Shown here piece by piece: positions 1-5,369 of a DNA stretch of 5,369 nt; the first letter of the stretch is position 1, and each line of letters starts with the position of its first letter. The notes under the pieces are model-generated. The model did not search any database and was not told where the DNA came from. It saw nothing but the letters and a program-made list of their open reading frames with translations. The DNA comes from Thermodesulfobacteriota bacterium. Its GTDB lineage: Bacteria; Desulfobacterota; RBG-13-43-22. The stretch is taken from assembly GCA_025454185.1 (NCBI GenBank), contig JALOOY010000158.1:1-5369 (forward strand), written 5' to 3'. The translations under genes and the position numbers were made by a program.

Positions 1-1
1 C

Positions 2-388
2 CGCTCCGCTGCCGAAGTGCCCCCGGAAGTGGACGAATTCGAACTGGCCGGCCTGACCAAGGTCCCGGCCCTCAAGGTAAAACCGCCTCGGGTGGCCGAA
101 TCCCCGGTCCAGTTCGAATGCCGCTACCACCAGACCCTGCGCCTTCCGGGCCGGGGGCTGATGGGTACGGTGGATGTAGTCATCGGCCGGGTGGTGCTGG
201 TCCACATCCACGACGCGGTAATCAAACCGGACGGCCGGATCGATATCCTGAAAATCCGTCCGCTGGGCCGGCTCGGCTACTACGATTACACGACGGTGGA
301 TTCCCTGTTTGAGATGGTCATCCCCGGAGAAAATGAAAACCTGCTTAAGGGCCTGGAAGGGGCCGCCGGAAAAAAAGACGAACGCTGA
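2..388 (+). CDS. Flavin reductase-like domain protein (flavoredoxin/DIM6-NTAB type), C-terminal part, 5' end cut by window edge
   Basis: The reading frame is open from the left edge to a TGA at 386-388, giving 128 visible residues. The first possible start inside the window, a GTG at 17, falls within conserved sequence (VPPEVDEFELAGLT), so it is an internal valine and the true start lies upstream. Family features visible are the PPEVDEFELAGLT segment, then VKPPRVAESPVQFEC, then an LPGRG turn with VVIGRVVLVHIHDAVI, and a final IRPLGRLGYYDY motif. These match the C-terminal half of the FMN-binding split-barrel flavin reductases (flavoredoxin-like). Known members bind FMN and either reduce flavin with NAD(P)H or carry electrons; the substrate here cannot be told. 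It should be a soluble cytoplasmic protein. The tail after the domain is lysine-rich and charged (GAAGKKDER). The FMN-binding N-terminal half is outside the window. A hairpin 37 bp after the stop suggests the transcription unit ends here. The family call is from resemblance and is fairly sure; the exact function is not. Confidence 0.82.
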   Translation, partial: RSAAEVPPEVDEFELAGLTKVPALKVKPPRVAESPVQFECRYHQTLRLPGRGLMGTVDVVIGRVVLVHIHDAVIKPDGRIDILKIRPLGRLGYYDYTTVDSLFEMVIPGENENLLKGLEGAAGKKDER

Positions 389-417
389 ACATCGAACGTT
401 GAACGTTGAACATCGAA
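383..417. repeat. Five tandem 7-bp units, consensus CRYYGAA
   Basis: Five head-to-tail heptamers run without a gap: CGCTGAA at 383, CATCGAA at 390, CGTTGAA at 397 and again at 404, and CATCGAA at 411. The constant part is C at position 1 and GAA at positions 5-7, and the middle varies as R-Y-Y. The array overlaps the last codon and stop (TGA 386-388) of the flavin reductase gene. From memory, similar GAACGTTGAACATCGAA-like strings occur scattered between genes in several environmental bacterial genomes. That recall was not tested here. Role unknown. Confidence 0.72.
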
Positions 418-424
418 TAATGTA

Positions 425-446
425 GCACAGCCGCCCCCGGCTGTGC
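425..446 (+). terminator. Perfect 9-bp-stem hairpin, possible terminator or dispersed palindrome
   Basis: GCACAGCCG (425-433) is exactly complementary to CGGCTGTGC (438-446), with a CCCC loop. The stem is GC-rich and lies 37 bp after the flavin reductase stop, where a terminator is expected. Only CCTTTGG follows it, so there is no proper T-tract. It could be a weak or factor-assisted terminator, or a copy of a dispersed palindromic unit. The hairpin is certain from sequence; its function is not. Confidence 0.5.
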
Positions 447-536
447 CTTTGGAGAGTGGCTTACGCTGCCGAACCGGCATAATGCCCTTGGCGCGATCTG
501 TTTAAAAACTAAAACGCGTTATCAAAAAGGTCTTGT
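447..536 (+). promoter_or_regulatory. Leader and probable promoter region of the acyl-CoA synthetase gene, with RBS
   Basis: The Shine-Dalgarno-like AAAAAGG at 524-530 sits 6 nt before the ATG at 537 and supports that start, though it is modest in strength. Within the leader, CATAAT (478-483) matches the sigma-70 -10 consensus at five of six positions, but there is no good -35 at the right distance. Two small palindromes are present: GGCAT-A-ATGCC at 476-486, which overlaps the -10-like box, and AACGCGTT at 513-520. Both could be operator half-sites, but this is speculative. The stretch from 501 to 528 is A/T-rich compared with the flanking genes, as promoters often are. Confidence 0.35.
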
Positions 537-2027
537 ATGAATCTTGCTAAAAACCTGGAAGCCGCCGCCTTTTATTTCCCGGAGCGCCCGGCCCTGCGGG
601 ACGGGGGCCTGGAAATCACCTACGGCCAATTGAACGAACAGGCCAACCGGGTGGCTACGGCCCTGACCGGCCTGGGCCTCCAGCCCGGCGAGCACGTGGC
701 CCTCTGCGCCCCCAATTCCGCGGACTGGATCACCTTTTACTTCGGCGTCCTCAAGACCGGGGCCGTGGCCGTTACCCTTTCGGCTTTGCTGTCCGGCGGT
801 GAACTGGGCCTCCTCCTGCATCACGCCAGACCCCGTTTCGTCTTCGCGGCCGAAAACAAACGAACCGCTCTGGAAACGCTGCAGGCCTCCTGCGGTATCG
901 AAAAACTGATCTGTCCCGGCGGTGATCTGAACCTGGCCGGTCTGCTGGCCGCCGGATCCGCCACCTTCCGGGCCCTGGACCGGGACCGGGCCGACACGGC
1001 GGCCGTCCTTTACACCGGCGGTACCACCGGCACACCCAAGGGCGTCATGCTCACCCATGAGGGGATCAATTTTTCCGCCCATTCTACCGCCCAATACGAG
1101 CGGTCCACCGAGCACGACCGGGCCCTGTGCTTCATGCCCTTCAATCACGTCTTCGGCCAGATCCACATCATGAACGGCACCATCCTGAGCTGCGGCTGTC
1201 TGGAGATTCTCCCCGGCTTCGACCTGGACCGTATCCTGGAGGCTGTCGCCGCCGGTCGGGTCACCAAGTTCTACGCGGTGCCTACGGTTTATATCCGTCT
1301 GCTGGGCCTGCCGGACCTGGAACAAAGGCTGGGCCGGCTCCGCTACTGTTTTTCCGCTGCGGCCTCCATGGCCCGGGAGATCGTCAAACAGTGGAAAGAG
1401 CGAACCGGCATCACCATCGCCGAGTCCTACGGCATGACCGAAGGCATGCCGGTGACCTACAACCACTATTATCCGGAGCGGCATCGCGTGGGATCGGTGG
1501 GCACCGTGGTCCCCGGCGTGGAAGTCCAAATTCGGGATACCAGCGGTAAAATCCTGAAGACCGGTCAGCAAGGGGAGATCTGCGTCCGGGGGCGCAACGT
1601 CATGAAGGGCTACCTGAACAATCCGGAAGCCACGGCCGCCGCCTTCTGGGAGGGCGAGTGGCTGCGCTCCGGAGACATCGGCGTATTCGACGACGACGGC
1701 TATCTGTTCATCGTGGACCGCCTCAAGGACCTGATCATCACCGGCGGGGAAAACGTCTATCCCCGGGAGGTGGAGGAAGCGCTCTATCAGCATCCCCAAG
1801 TGGAGGAGTGCGCCGTCGTCGGACGGCCGGATCCGGAATGGGGGGAACGTGTAGTGGCCTTCATCGTGCCCCGGAATGGTAAGACGGTCGCCCCGGAGGA
1901 ATTGAAGTCGTTTTTAAAAACCCGCCTGTCTCCCTTTAAAGTTCCTAAGGAATATGTCACCGTGCGGGAGCTGCCCAAGAGTCCGGCGGGCAAACTGCTC
2001 AAAAGGGAACTGCGGGAAAAGGGTTAA
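537..2027 (+). CDS. AMP-forming acyl-CoA synthetase (fatty-acid--CoA ligase-like, ANL superfamily)
   Basis: A complete 496-residue protein, a usual length for short ANL ligases. The expected reaction is ATP-dependent adenylation of a carboxylic acid followed by thioester formation with CoA, releasing AMP and PPi. In order, the motifs are: P-loop-like A3 YTGGTTGTPKG (159-169); A4-like FNHVFGQ (202-208, His204); A5 ESYGMTEG (296-303); A7 WLRSGD (375-380, Asp380 for the AMP ribose); hinge DRLKD (394-398); ITGGENVYP (401-409); and A10 SPAGKLLKR (482-490, Lys486 as the presumed catalytic lysine). Nothing needed for catalysis is missing. There is no signal peptide or membrane segment, so it is cytoplasmic or peripheral. 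The region around GVEVQI and MKGYLNNPEATAAAF resembles medium/long-chain fatty-acyl-CoA ligases, but chain length or an aromatic substrate cannot be decided by eye. The ATG start has an AAAAAGG ribosome site 6 nt upstream, and the protein begins as family members do. It is transcribed alone and convergent with the downstream regulator. The large open frame on its opposite strand is a high-GC shadow. Confidence 0.93.
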   Translation: MNLAKNLEAAAFYFPERPALRDGGLEITYGQLNEQANRVATALTGLGLQPGEHVALCAPNSADWITFYFGVLKTGAVAVTLSALLSGGELGLLLHHARPRFVFAAENKRTALETLQASCGIEKLICPGGDLNLAGLLAAGSATFRALDRDRADTAAVLYTGGTTGTPKGVMLTHEGINFSAHSTAQYERSTEHDRALCFMPFNHVFGQIHIMNGTILSCGCLEILPGFDLDRILEAVAAGRVTKFYAVPTVYIRLLGLPDLEQRLGRLRYCFSAAASMAREIVKQWKERTGITIAESYGMTEGMPVTYNHYYPERHRVGSVGTVVPGVEVQIRDTSGKILKTGQQGEICVRGRNVMKGYLNNPEATAAAFWEGEWLRSGDIGVFDDDGYLFIVDRLKDLIITGGENVYPREVEEALYQHPQVEECAVVGRPDPEWGERVVAFIVPRNGKTVAPEELKSFLKTRLSPFKVPKEYVTVRELPKSPAGKLLKRELREKG

Positions 2028-2051
2028 ACTGCAACAATCAATTCCGATAAT

Positions 2052-2075
2052 CTCGCAATAAGTCGTCATTGCGAG
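2052..2075. repeat. 8-bp-stem hairpin; upstream arm looks like a remnant of a second repeat copy
   Basis: CTCGCAAT (2052-2059) is exactly complementary to ATTGCGAG (2068-2075), with an 8-nt loop. It begins 24 bp after the ligase stop. The downstream half is the start of the inverted repeat at 2065-2149. The upstream half resembles the closing end of the same repeat type (CTCGCAAT-GAC), so it may be the tail of a neighbouring, mostly lost copy. The stem could help end transcription of the ligase gene, but no T-tract follows. Confidence 0.5.
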
Positions 2076-2149
2076 CGGAGCGAAGCAATCCTCCAGCCTG
2101 ACTATCTGATTCCTGGGGATTGCTTCGTCGCTTCACTCTTGGCAATGAC
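2065..2149. repeat. 85-bp imperfect inverted repeat, 'CATTGCGAG...GCAATGAC' dispersed type
   Basis: The outer ends GTCATTGC (2065-2072) and GCAATGAC (2142-2149) are exact complements. Inner segments CGAAGCAATCC (2081-2091) and GGATTGCTTCG (2117-2127) are also exact complements over 11 bp. Between these paired parts the arms differ in length (8 versus 14 bases), and the central loop of 25 nt is unrelated. From memory, this matches a widespread family of small dispersed intergenic repeats with GAGCGAAGC-type cores in many bacterial genomes; no search was made. There is no coding capacity and no transposase. It sits exactly between two convergent stop codons, where it could act as a two-way transcription barrier, and a short run of five T's (2161-2166 region) follows on the + strand. 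Confidence 0.78.
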
Positions 2150-2182
2150 CCCCTTGAGGACTTTTTGCAAGTTCAGCAATTC

Positions 2183-5100
2183 TTATTTCTGCAAACCCAG
2201 CTTCTTCATCCGGAAAAAGAGGGTGGTGGGCTTCAAACCCAGGATGGCGGCGGCCCCGTTCCGGCCGCTGACCTTCCAGCGGGTGGCCTGCAGGACTTTT
2301 TCCAGATATTCCCGCTCCACGTCGGCCAGGGGCTGCCAGCCGGCCGGTTCGCTGCACTCCCTGTTGAGGGGTAGCGGATGCAACCCTGAAAAAGCGAGGT
2401 GCGGACCTTCGGCCAGAATGACCGCCCGCTCGATGAAATGCTTGAGTTCGCGGACGTTTCCCGGCCAGGGGTATTCCAGGAGTTTTTTCAATTCTTCCCC
2501 GGGGATCCGTTTGATCTGCTTCCCCGTCTGCTGACAGCACTGTTCCAGAAAATATTGGGCCAGCAACGGTACGTCTTCCCGGCGTTCCCGCAGGGGGGGA
2601 ACCTGGATGGGAAAGACGTTCAAGCGGTAATAAAGGTCTTCCCGAAAACGGCCCTCCCTGACCAGCCGCTGCAGGTCCTGGTTGGTGGCAGCCACCACCC
2701 GGAAATCGGAAAGGACCGGCCGGCCGCTCCCCAGCCTTTCGAAGGAGCCCTCCTGGAGAACCCGCAGCAGCTTGACCTGGACCTGGGGGGAGAGGTCCCC
2801 GATTTCATCCAGAAAAATGGTGCCCCGGTCCGCCAGTTCGAAACGCCCCTTGTGCCGACCCACGGCCCCGGTGAAGGCCCCCTTTTCATGGCCGAAGAGC
2901 TCACTGGCCACCAGGTCCGGCGGCAGGGCCACCAGGTTGACCGGAATGAACGGGCCGTCTTTCCGTTGGCTCCAGTTATGGATGGCCTTGGCGACCAATT
3001 CCTTGCCCACACCGGTTTCCCCCAGGATCAATACCGAGCTGTCCGCAGGGGCCACCTGGCGAATCTGTTCCATGATCCTTTTTAGTTTTTCCGACCGGCC
3101 GATGAGGGTTTCGGCCGGGTTGGCCAGGCCCAGTTCGCGCCGATAGAAAATGGTCTCGTCCTCCAACCGGTCCCGCCGGACTTTGATTTCGTCGTAGATG
3201 CGGATGTTGGTCAGGCCTACGGCGATCTGGTTGCCGATAAGCCGGACCAGGGGCAGGTTGTCGGCCGGAAAGGGTTTGCGGCCCAGGCGGTTATCGAGGT
3301 AGAGGTACCCGTGGATCTGCTCGGCCAGTCGGACCGGGCGGCAGATCAGGGAGTGAATGCCCGCCTCCAGCAGCGCGGTCTCGGAAAGGCGGACATCCGG
3401 ACTAAGCCCCGGCAGCACCACCTCACGACCCAACCGCGCCGTTTCCTGGACGACTTCCAGGAGACGGCTAACCTGCTCCTGCCGGAGGATGGCGGGGTCC
3501 AGATTTCGACTGGCGGTCAGCGCGAGCTTTCCATCGGCCCCCGGGGTAAAAAACGCGCCGCGCCTGGCCATGGTCAGGTCCAGGGCCAGGTTAATGGCCC
3601 TTTCCAGGAAAGAGGACAGGTCCTGCAGGGTACCCAGTGATTCGTTGATTTCCACGATCCGGTCGATCAGCACCTCCATTTTCTGCTCCTGGGGCAGAAT
3701 GGCCAGGAGGTCTTTCGGAAACAGGTTCTGGTCCACGTTGGAAAAGAAGCGCCAGGCCTTTCCCAGGTAGGCGTGGGCCGCCTTCAATTCGCCCTTCTTG
3801 AGCGTAAGATTGCCCAGGGCGATGCGGGTGCGGGCCAGTTCGATCTCCGCCCCGGATTCCTCGAGATATTTCTCACTTTTTTTGAGGTCGGCCAGGACCC
3901 GGTTCAAAGGCTGCTGCTTTTCCAAAAGGCGCAGGGCCCGGTAGCGGTAAGACACGCCCCTCATGTAGATGTCGTCCCAGCGCAGCATCCGCTGGATCTC
4001 CATGCGGTAATTCCATTCGGGGTGGACCAGGCCCCGGGCCTCGAGCATATCCAGCAGCTCGAAGTTCCAGGCGCCGTTCTGATGGAGCCAGCCCACGTAG
4101 CGGGAATGCTCCACCGCCCGCTGCAGATGCGCGAAGGCCCCGTCATAGTCTCCGCCCATGCAGCGAATATAGCCCTGGCAGGCCTCCACGGGCCAGAGAA
4201 TATAATGGCCCAACTGCTCCTCCGGGAGGGCGGACAGACGGTTCAAGACCACTTCGGCTTCGGCGATCTTGCGGAGCTCGAAAAGGGCGATCAGGGCCAT
4301 GAGGTCGGAAAAAATAGCGATCTGCGGCAATGGGAGCAGTTCGGCCTTGGCCCGGACACCGTCGATCATACCCATGCCCCGGGCGATACGCCCGCAGCGC
4401 ACGTAGCACAACCCCACCCGGGCGATGGCCCGGAGGGTAGCCTCGTCGTCACCGAACTCCTCCAGGTCCTCCAACACCTCTTCGTAGCGGCGGACCACCT
4501 CCGCGAATTTCCCTTTCCAGTGGAGGAACTCCCCCATCATCAGGGTGGCCATTTTCAGCATGCGGGGATCGCCGACCCTTTCGGCCAGACGCCAGAAATC
4601 ACCCATGTAACGGAAGGCCTTTTTATCCTGACCGGCGGCCTGCAGCTCGTTGCCCAGGGCCAGTTTGATTTTGGGCAGGACATCCCAGCGTTGAAAACGC
4701 TGGGCCGCCCGTTCGGCCCGCGTGAGCAGGGCCACCTGTTCCGGAATGGGCAGCAGGTGTTTGGCGGCGGCGATTTTCCCCAGGGCGCTGTCCAAAAAAT
4801 CCCCGACGGTGGCTGCGGTTATCCGGGTCTCCCGGAATTTTTTCAGGAGCAGGTCGTAATACTCCTGGGCCTGATCGCTGCGCCCGGTCCGGCGGAGGAT
4901 CCCGGCGGCCTGTTTCAGGACTCCGTCGCCTGCTGCGGGTTCGCCGAGCTTCCGGTACAATTCGGCTAAAACCAGAATTTTCGCTTCACCTTCCGCCATG
5001 GTCCGGTTATAGTAGTCGATGATGCGGTGCAGGGCCTTCCGGGTCGGCTCATCGAGCTCCCCGGAAGACTCCGGCGGTTTCAGCCGGGCCGGGTTGGGGA

Positions 5101-5296
5101 AATAGACCCCGCGGGGCAGTCCCTTTTTTTTGGTTACCAGGCCCTTCCGCCTCAGGTTTTCCATGACATTCAATACCGGCAGCACCGGGGCGCCGGACAG
5201 TTCGCAGAGGGTATCGATGGTTACAGGAGGGGTGGTGTGCAGCAGATAGGGGCGCAGGACAGCTTCTATTCCCGGCCAATTGTCTTTTCTATCCAT
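2183..5296 (-). CDS. Sigma-54-dependent transcriptional activator: HTH, TPR-like array, GAF, AAA+, Fis-type HTH
   Basis: A complete 1037-residue protein, about twice the usual size of a sigma-54 activator. Residues 1-70 look like a winged helix (VTIDTLCELSGAPVLPVLNV, then a KKKGLPRG wing). Residues about 86-535 are helical TPR-like repeats, for example LALGNELQAAGQDKKAF and ARTRIALGNLTLKKGELKAA. Residues about 543-697 are a GAF domain, and 700-722 a charged signalling helix. The AAA+ core at 730-960 has Walker A GETGVGKE (759-766), GAFTGA (806-811), Walker B FLDE (828-831), sensor I ATN (870-872), arginine fingers Arg885 and Arg891 in FREDLYYRLN, and WPGNVREL (944-951). Residues 992-1035 form a Fis-type HTH (GRNGAAAILGLKPTTLFFRM). 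All parts needed to bind ATP and contact sigma-54 are present, so it should be an active enhancer-binding protein. There is no response-receiver domain, so control is probably by ligand or partner through GAF and TPR. The ATG start is firm: an in-frame TAA lies seven codons upstream-side, within 21 nt, with no other start between. The regulated genes are not evident. Confidence 0.92.
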   Translation of the reverse strand: MDRKDNWPGIEAVLRPYLLHTTPPVTIDTLCELSGAPVLPVLNVMENLRRKGLVTKKKGLPRGVYFPNPARLKPPESSGELDEPTRKALHRIIDYYNRTMAEGEAKILVLAELYRKLGEPAAGDGVLKQAAGILRRTGRSDQAQEYYDLLLKKFRETRITAATVGDFLDSALGKIAAAKHLLPIPEQVALLTRAERAAQRFQRWDVLPKIKLALGNELQAAGQDKKAFRYMGDFWRLAERVGDPRMLKMATLMMGEFLHWKGKFAEVVRRYEEVLEDLEEFGDDEATLRAIARVGLCYVRCGRIARGMGMIDGVRAKAELLPLPQIAIFSDLMALIALFELRKIAEAEVVLNRLSALPEEQLGHYILWPVEACQGYIRCMGGDYDGAFAHLQRAVEHSRYVGWLHQNGAWNFELLDMLEARGLVHPEWNYRMEIQRMLRWDDIYMRGVSYRYRALRLLEKQQPLNRVLADLKKSEKYLEESGAEIELARTRIALGNLTLKKGELKAAHAYLGKAWRFFSNVDQNLFPKDLLAILPQEQKMEVLIDRIVEINESLGTLQDLSSFLERAINLALDLTMARRGAFFTPGADGKLALTASRNLDPAILRQEQVSRLLEVVQETARLGREVVLPGLSPDVRLSETALLEAGIHSLICRPVRLAEQIHGYLYLDNRLGRKPFPADNLPLVRLIGNQIAVGLTNIRIYDEIKVRRDRLEDETIFYRRELGLANPAETLIGRSEKLKRIMEQIRQVAPADSSVLILGETGVGKELVAKAIHNWSQRKDGPFIPVNLVALPPDLVASELFGHEKGAFTGAVGRHKGRFELADRGTIFLDEIGDLSPQVQVKLLRVLQEGSFERLGSGRPVLSDFRVVAATNQDLQRLVREGRFREDLYYRLNVFPIQVPPLRERREDVPLLAQYFLEQCCQQTGKQIKRIPGEELKKLLEYPWPGNVRELKHFIERAVILAEGPHLAFSGLHPLPLNRECSEPAGWQPLADVEREYLEKVLQATRWKVSGRNGAAAILGLKPTTLFFRMKKLGLQK

Positions 5297-5369
5297 TTTT
5301 CGAATTCCCGATTAGTTATTAAGGTCTCCTCACAATTAAACCGGCATAAATTTAGCGCGAAATCATGAG
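5297..5369 (-). promoter_or_regulatory. 5' region of the sigma-54 activator gene (partial)
   Basis: This A/T-rich stretch precedes the regulator on the minus strand. The nearest ribosome-site candidate is a weak GGGAA (5305-5309), 8 nt before the ATG. A much better AGGAG (5326-5330) lies 29 nt away, too far to serve this start. A -10-like TTTAAT (minus strand, 5335-5340) has no clear -35 partner. No -24/-12 sigma-54 promoter is visible on either strand here. The window ends before any neighbouring gene can be recognised. Confidence 0.28.

Noticed and set aside
17..388. GTG at 17 as the true start of a 123-residue protein
   Set aside because: Conserved flavin-reductase sequence continues upstream to the window edge in the same frame, and there is no ribosome site, so the gene is cut rather than short.
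456..470. Possible sigma-54 promoter GTGGCTTACGCTGCC
   Set aside because: The GG and GC elements are present, but their spacing is about two bases too short for a -24/-12 promoter.
488..503. Possible sigma-54 promoter starting at TTGGCGCG before the ligase gene
   Set aside because: The -24-like half is fair, but the bases at the -12 position are TTT rather than GC, so the essential second element is missing.
522..1799. Long open frame (425 codons) on the minus strand across the acyl-CoA synthetase gene
   Set aside because: It is antisense to a gene with all family motifs, its translation is low-complexity and rich in G, H, D and Q with no recognisable domain, and such frames are common in GC-rich DNA.
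2065..2149. CRISPR repeat or small RNA gene in the convergent gap
   Set aside because: The arms are inverted, not direct, repeats with no regular spacers, and no promoter or T-tract terminator frames a small RNA.
3773..4969. Long open frame (398 codons) on the plus strand opposite the activator's TPR region
   Set aside because: It is a shadow of the minus-strand gene: no domain is recognisable, the composition is odd, and the opposite frame has clear helical repeats continuous with GAF and AAA+.
5326..5330. AGGAG (minus strand) as the ribosome site of the activator
   Set aside because: It lies 29 nt from the ATG, and an in-frame TAA between them rules out a start nearer to it in that frame.
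5365..5369. ATG at 5365 on the plus strand as the start of a divergent gene
   Set aside because: Only five bases remain before the window edge and no ribosome site precedes it, so nothing supports a gene.

Overview
The window looks like GC-rich chromosomal DNA from a Gram-negative bacterium. Three things suggest a Desulfobacterota/deltaproteobacterial-type organism: a very large sigma-54 activator, a fatty-acid-type acyl-CoA ligase, and short dispersed repeats between the genes that I recall from such genomes. This placement is an inference from style and protein resemblance. No marker gene is present to prove it.

Layout, left to right. (1) Positions 2-388, + strand: the C-terminal part of a flavin-reductase-like (flavoredoxin/DIM6-NTAB type) FMN-binding protein, cut by the left edge. 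(2) Positions 389-536: an intergenic stretch with five tandem 7-bp units, a perfect 9-bp-stem hairpin, and the leader of the next gene. (3) Positions 537-2027, + strand: a complete 496-aa AMP-forming acyl-CoA synthetase with all core motifs intact. (4) Positions 2028-2182: the gap between two convergent genes. It is mostly filled by an 85-bp imperfect inverted repeat of the 'CATTGCGAG...GCAATGAC' dispersed type, next to what looks like a fragment of a second copy. (5) Positions 2183-5296, - strand: a complete 1037-aa sigma-54-dependent activator. Its order is N-terminal winged-helix-like HTH, long TPR-like helical array, GAF domain, AAA+ core with intact GAFTGA loop, and C-terminal Fis-type HTH. 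(6) Positions 5297-5369: the regulator's 5' region, running off the right edge.

How the genes relate. The flavin reductase and the ligase share a strand but are separated by 148 bp holding a hairpin, so they are probably separate transcription units. The ligase and the regulator converge tail to tail, so the regulator is not in an operon with it. No convincing -24/-12 sigma-54 promoter is visible in the window, so the regulator's target is probably elsewhere, perhaps beyond the right edge. The most noteworthy item is the regulator's architecture: two putative DNA-binding domains, one at each end, with a TPR-like sensor region of about 450 residues. The genes otherwise look ordinary. I see no CRISPR array, tRNA, rRNA or transposase gene.
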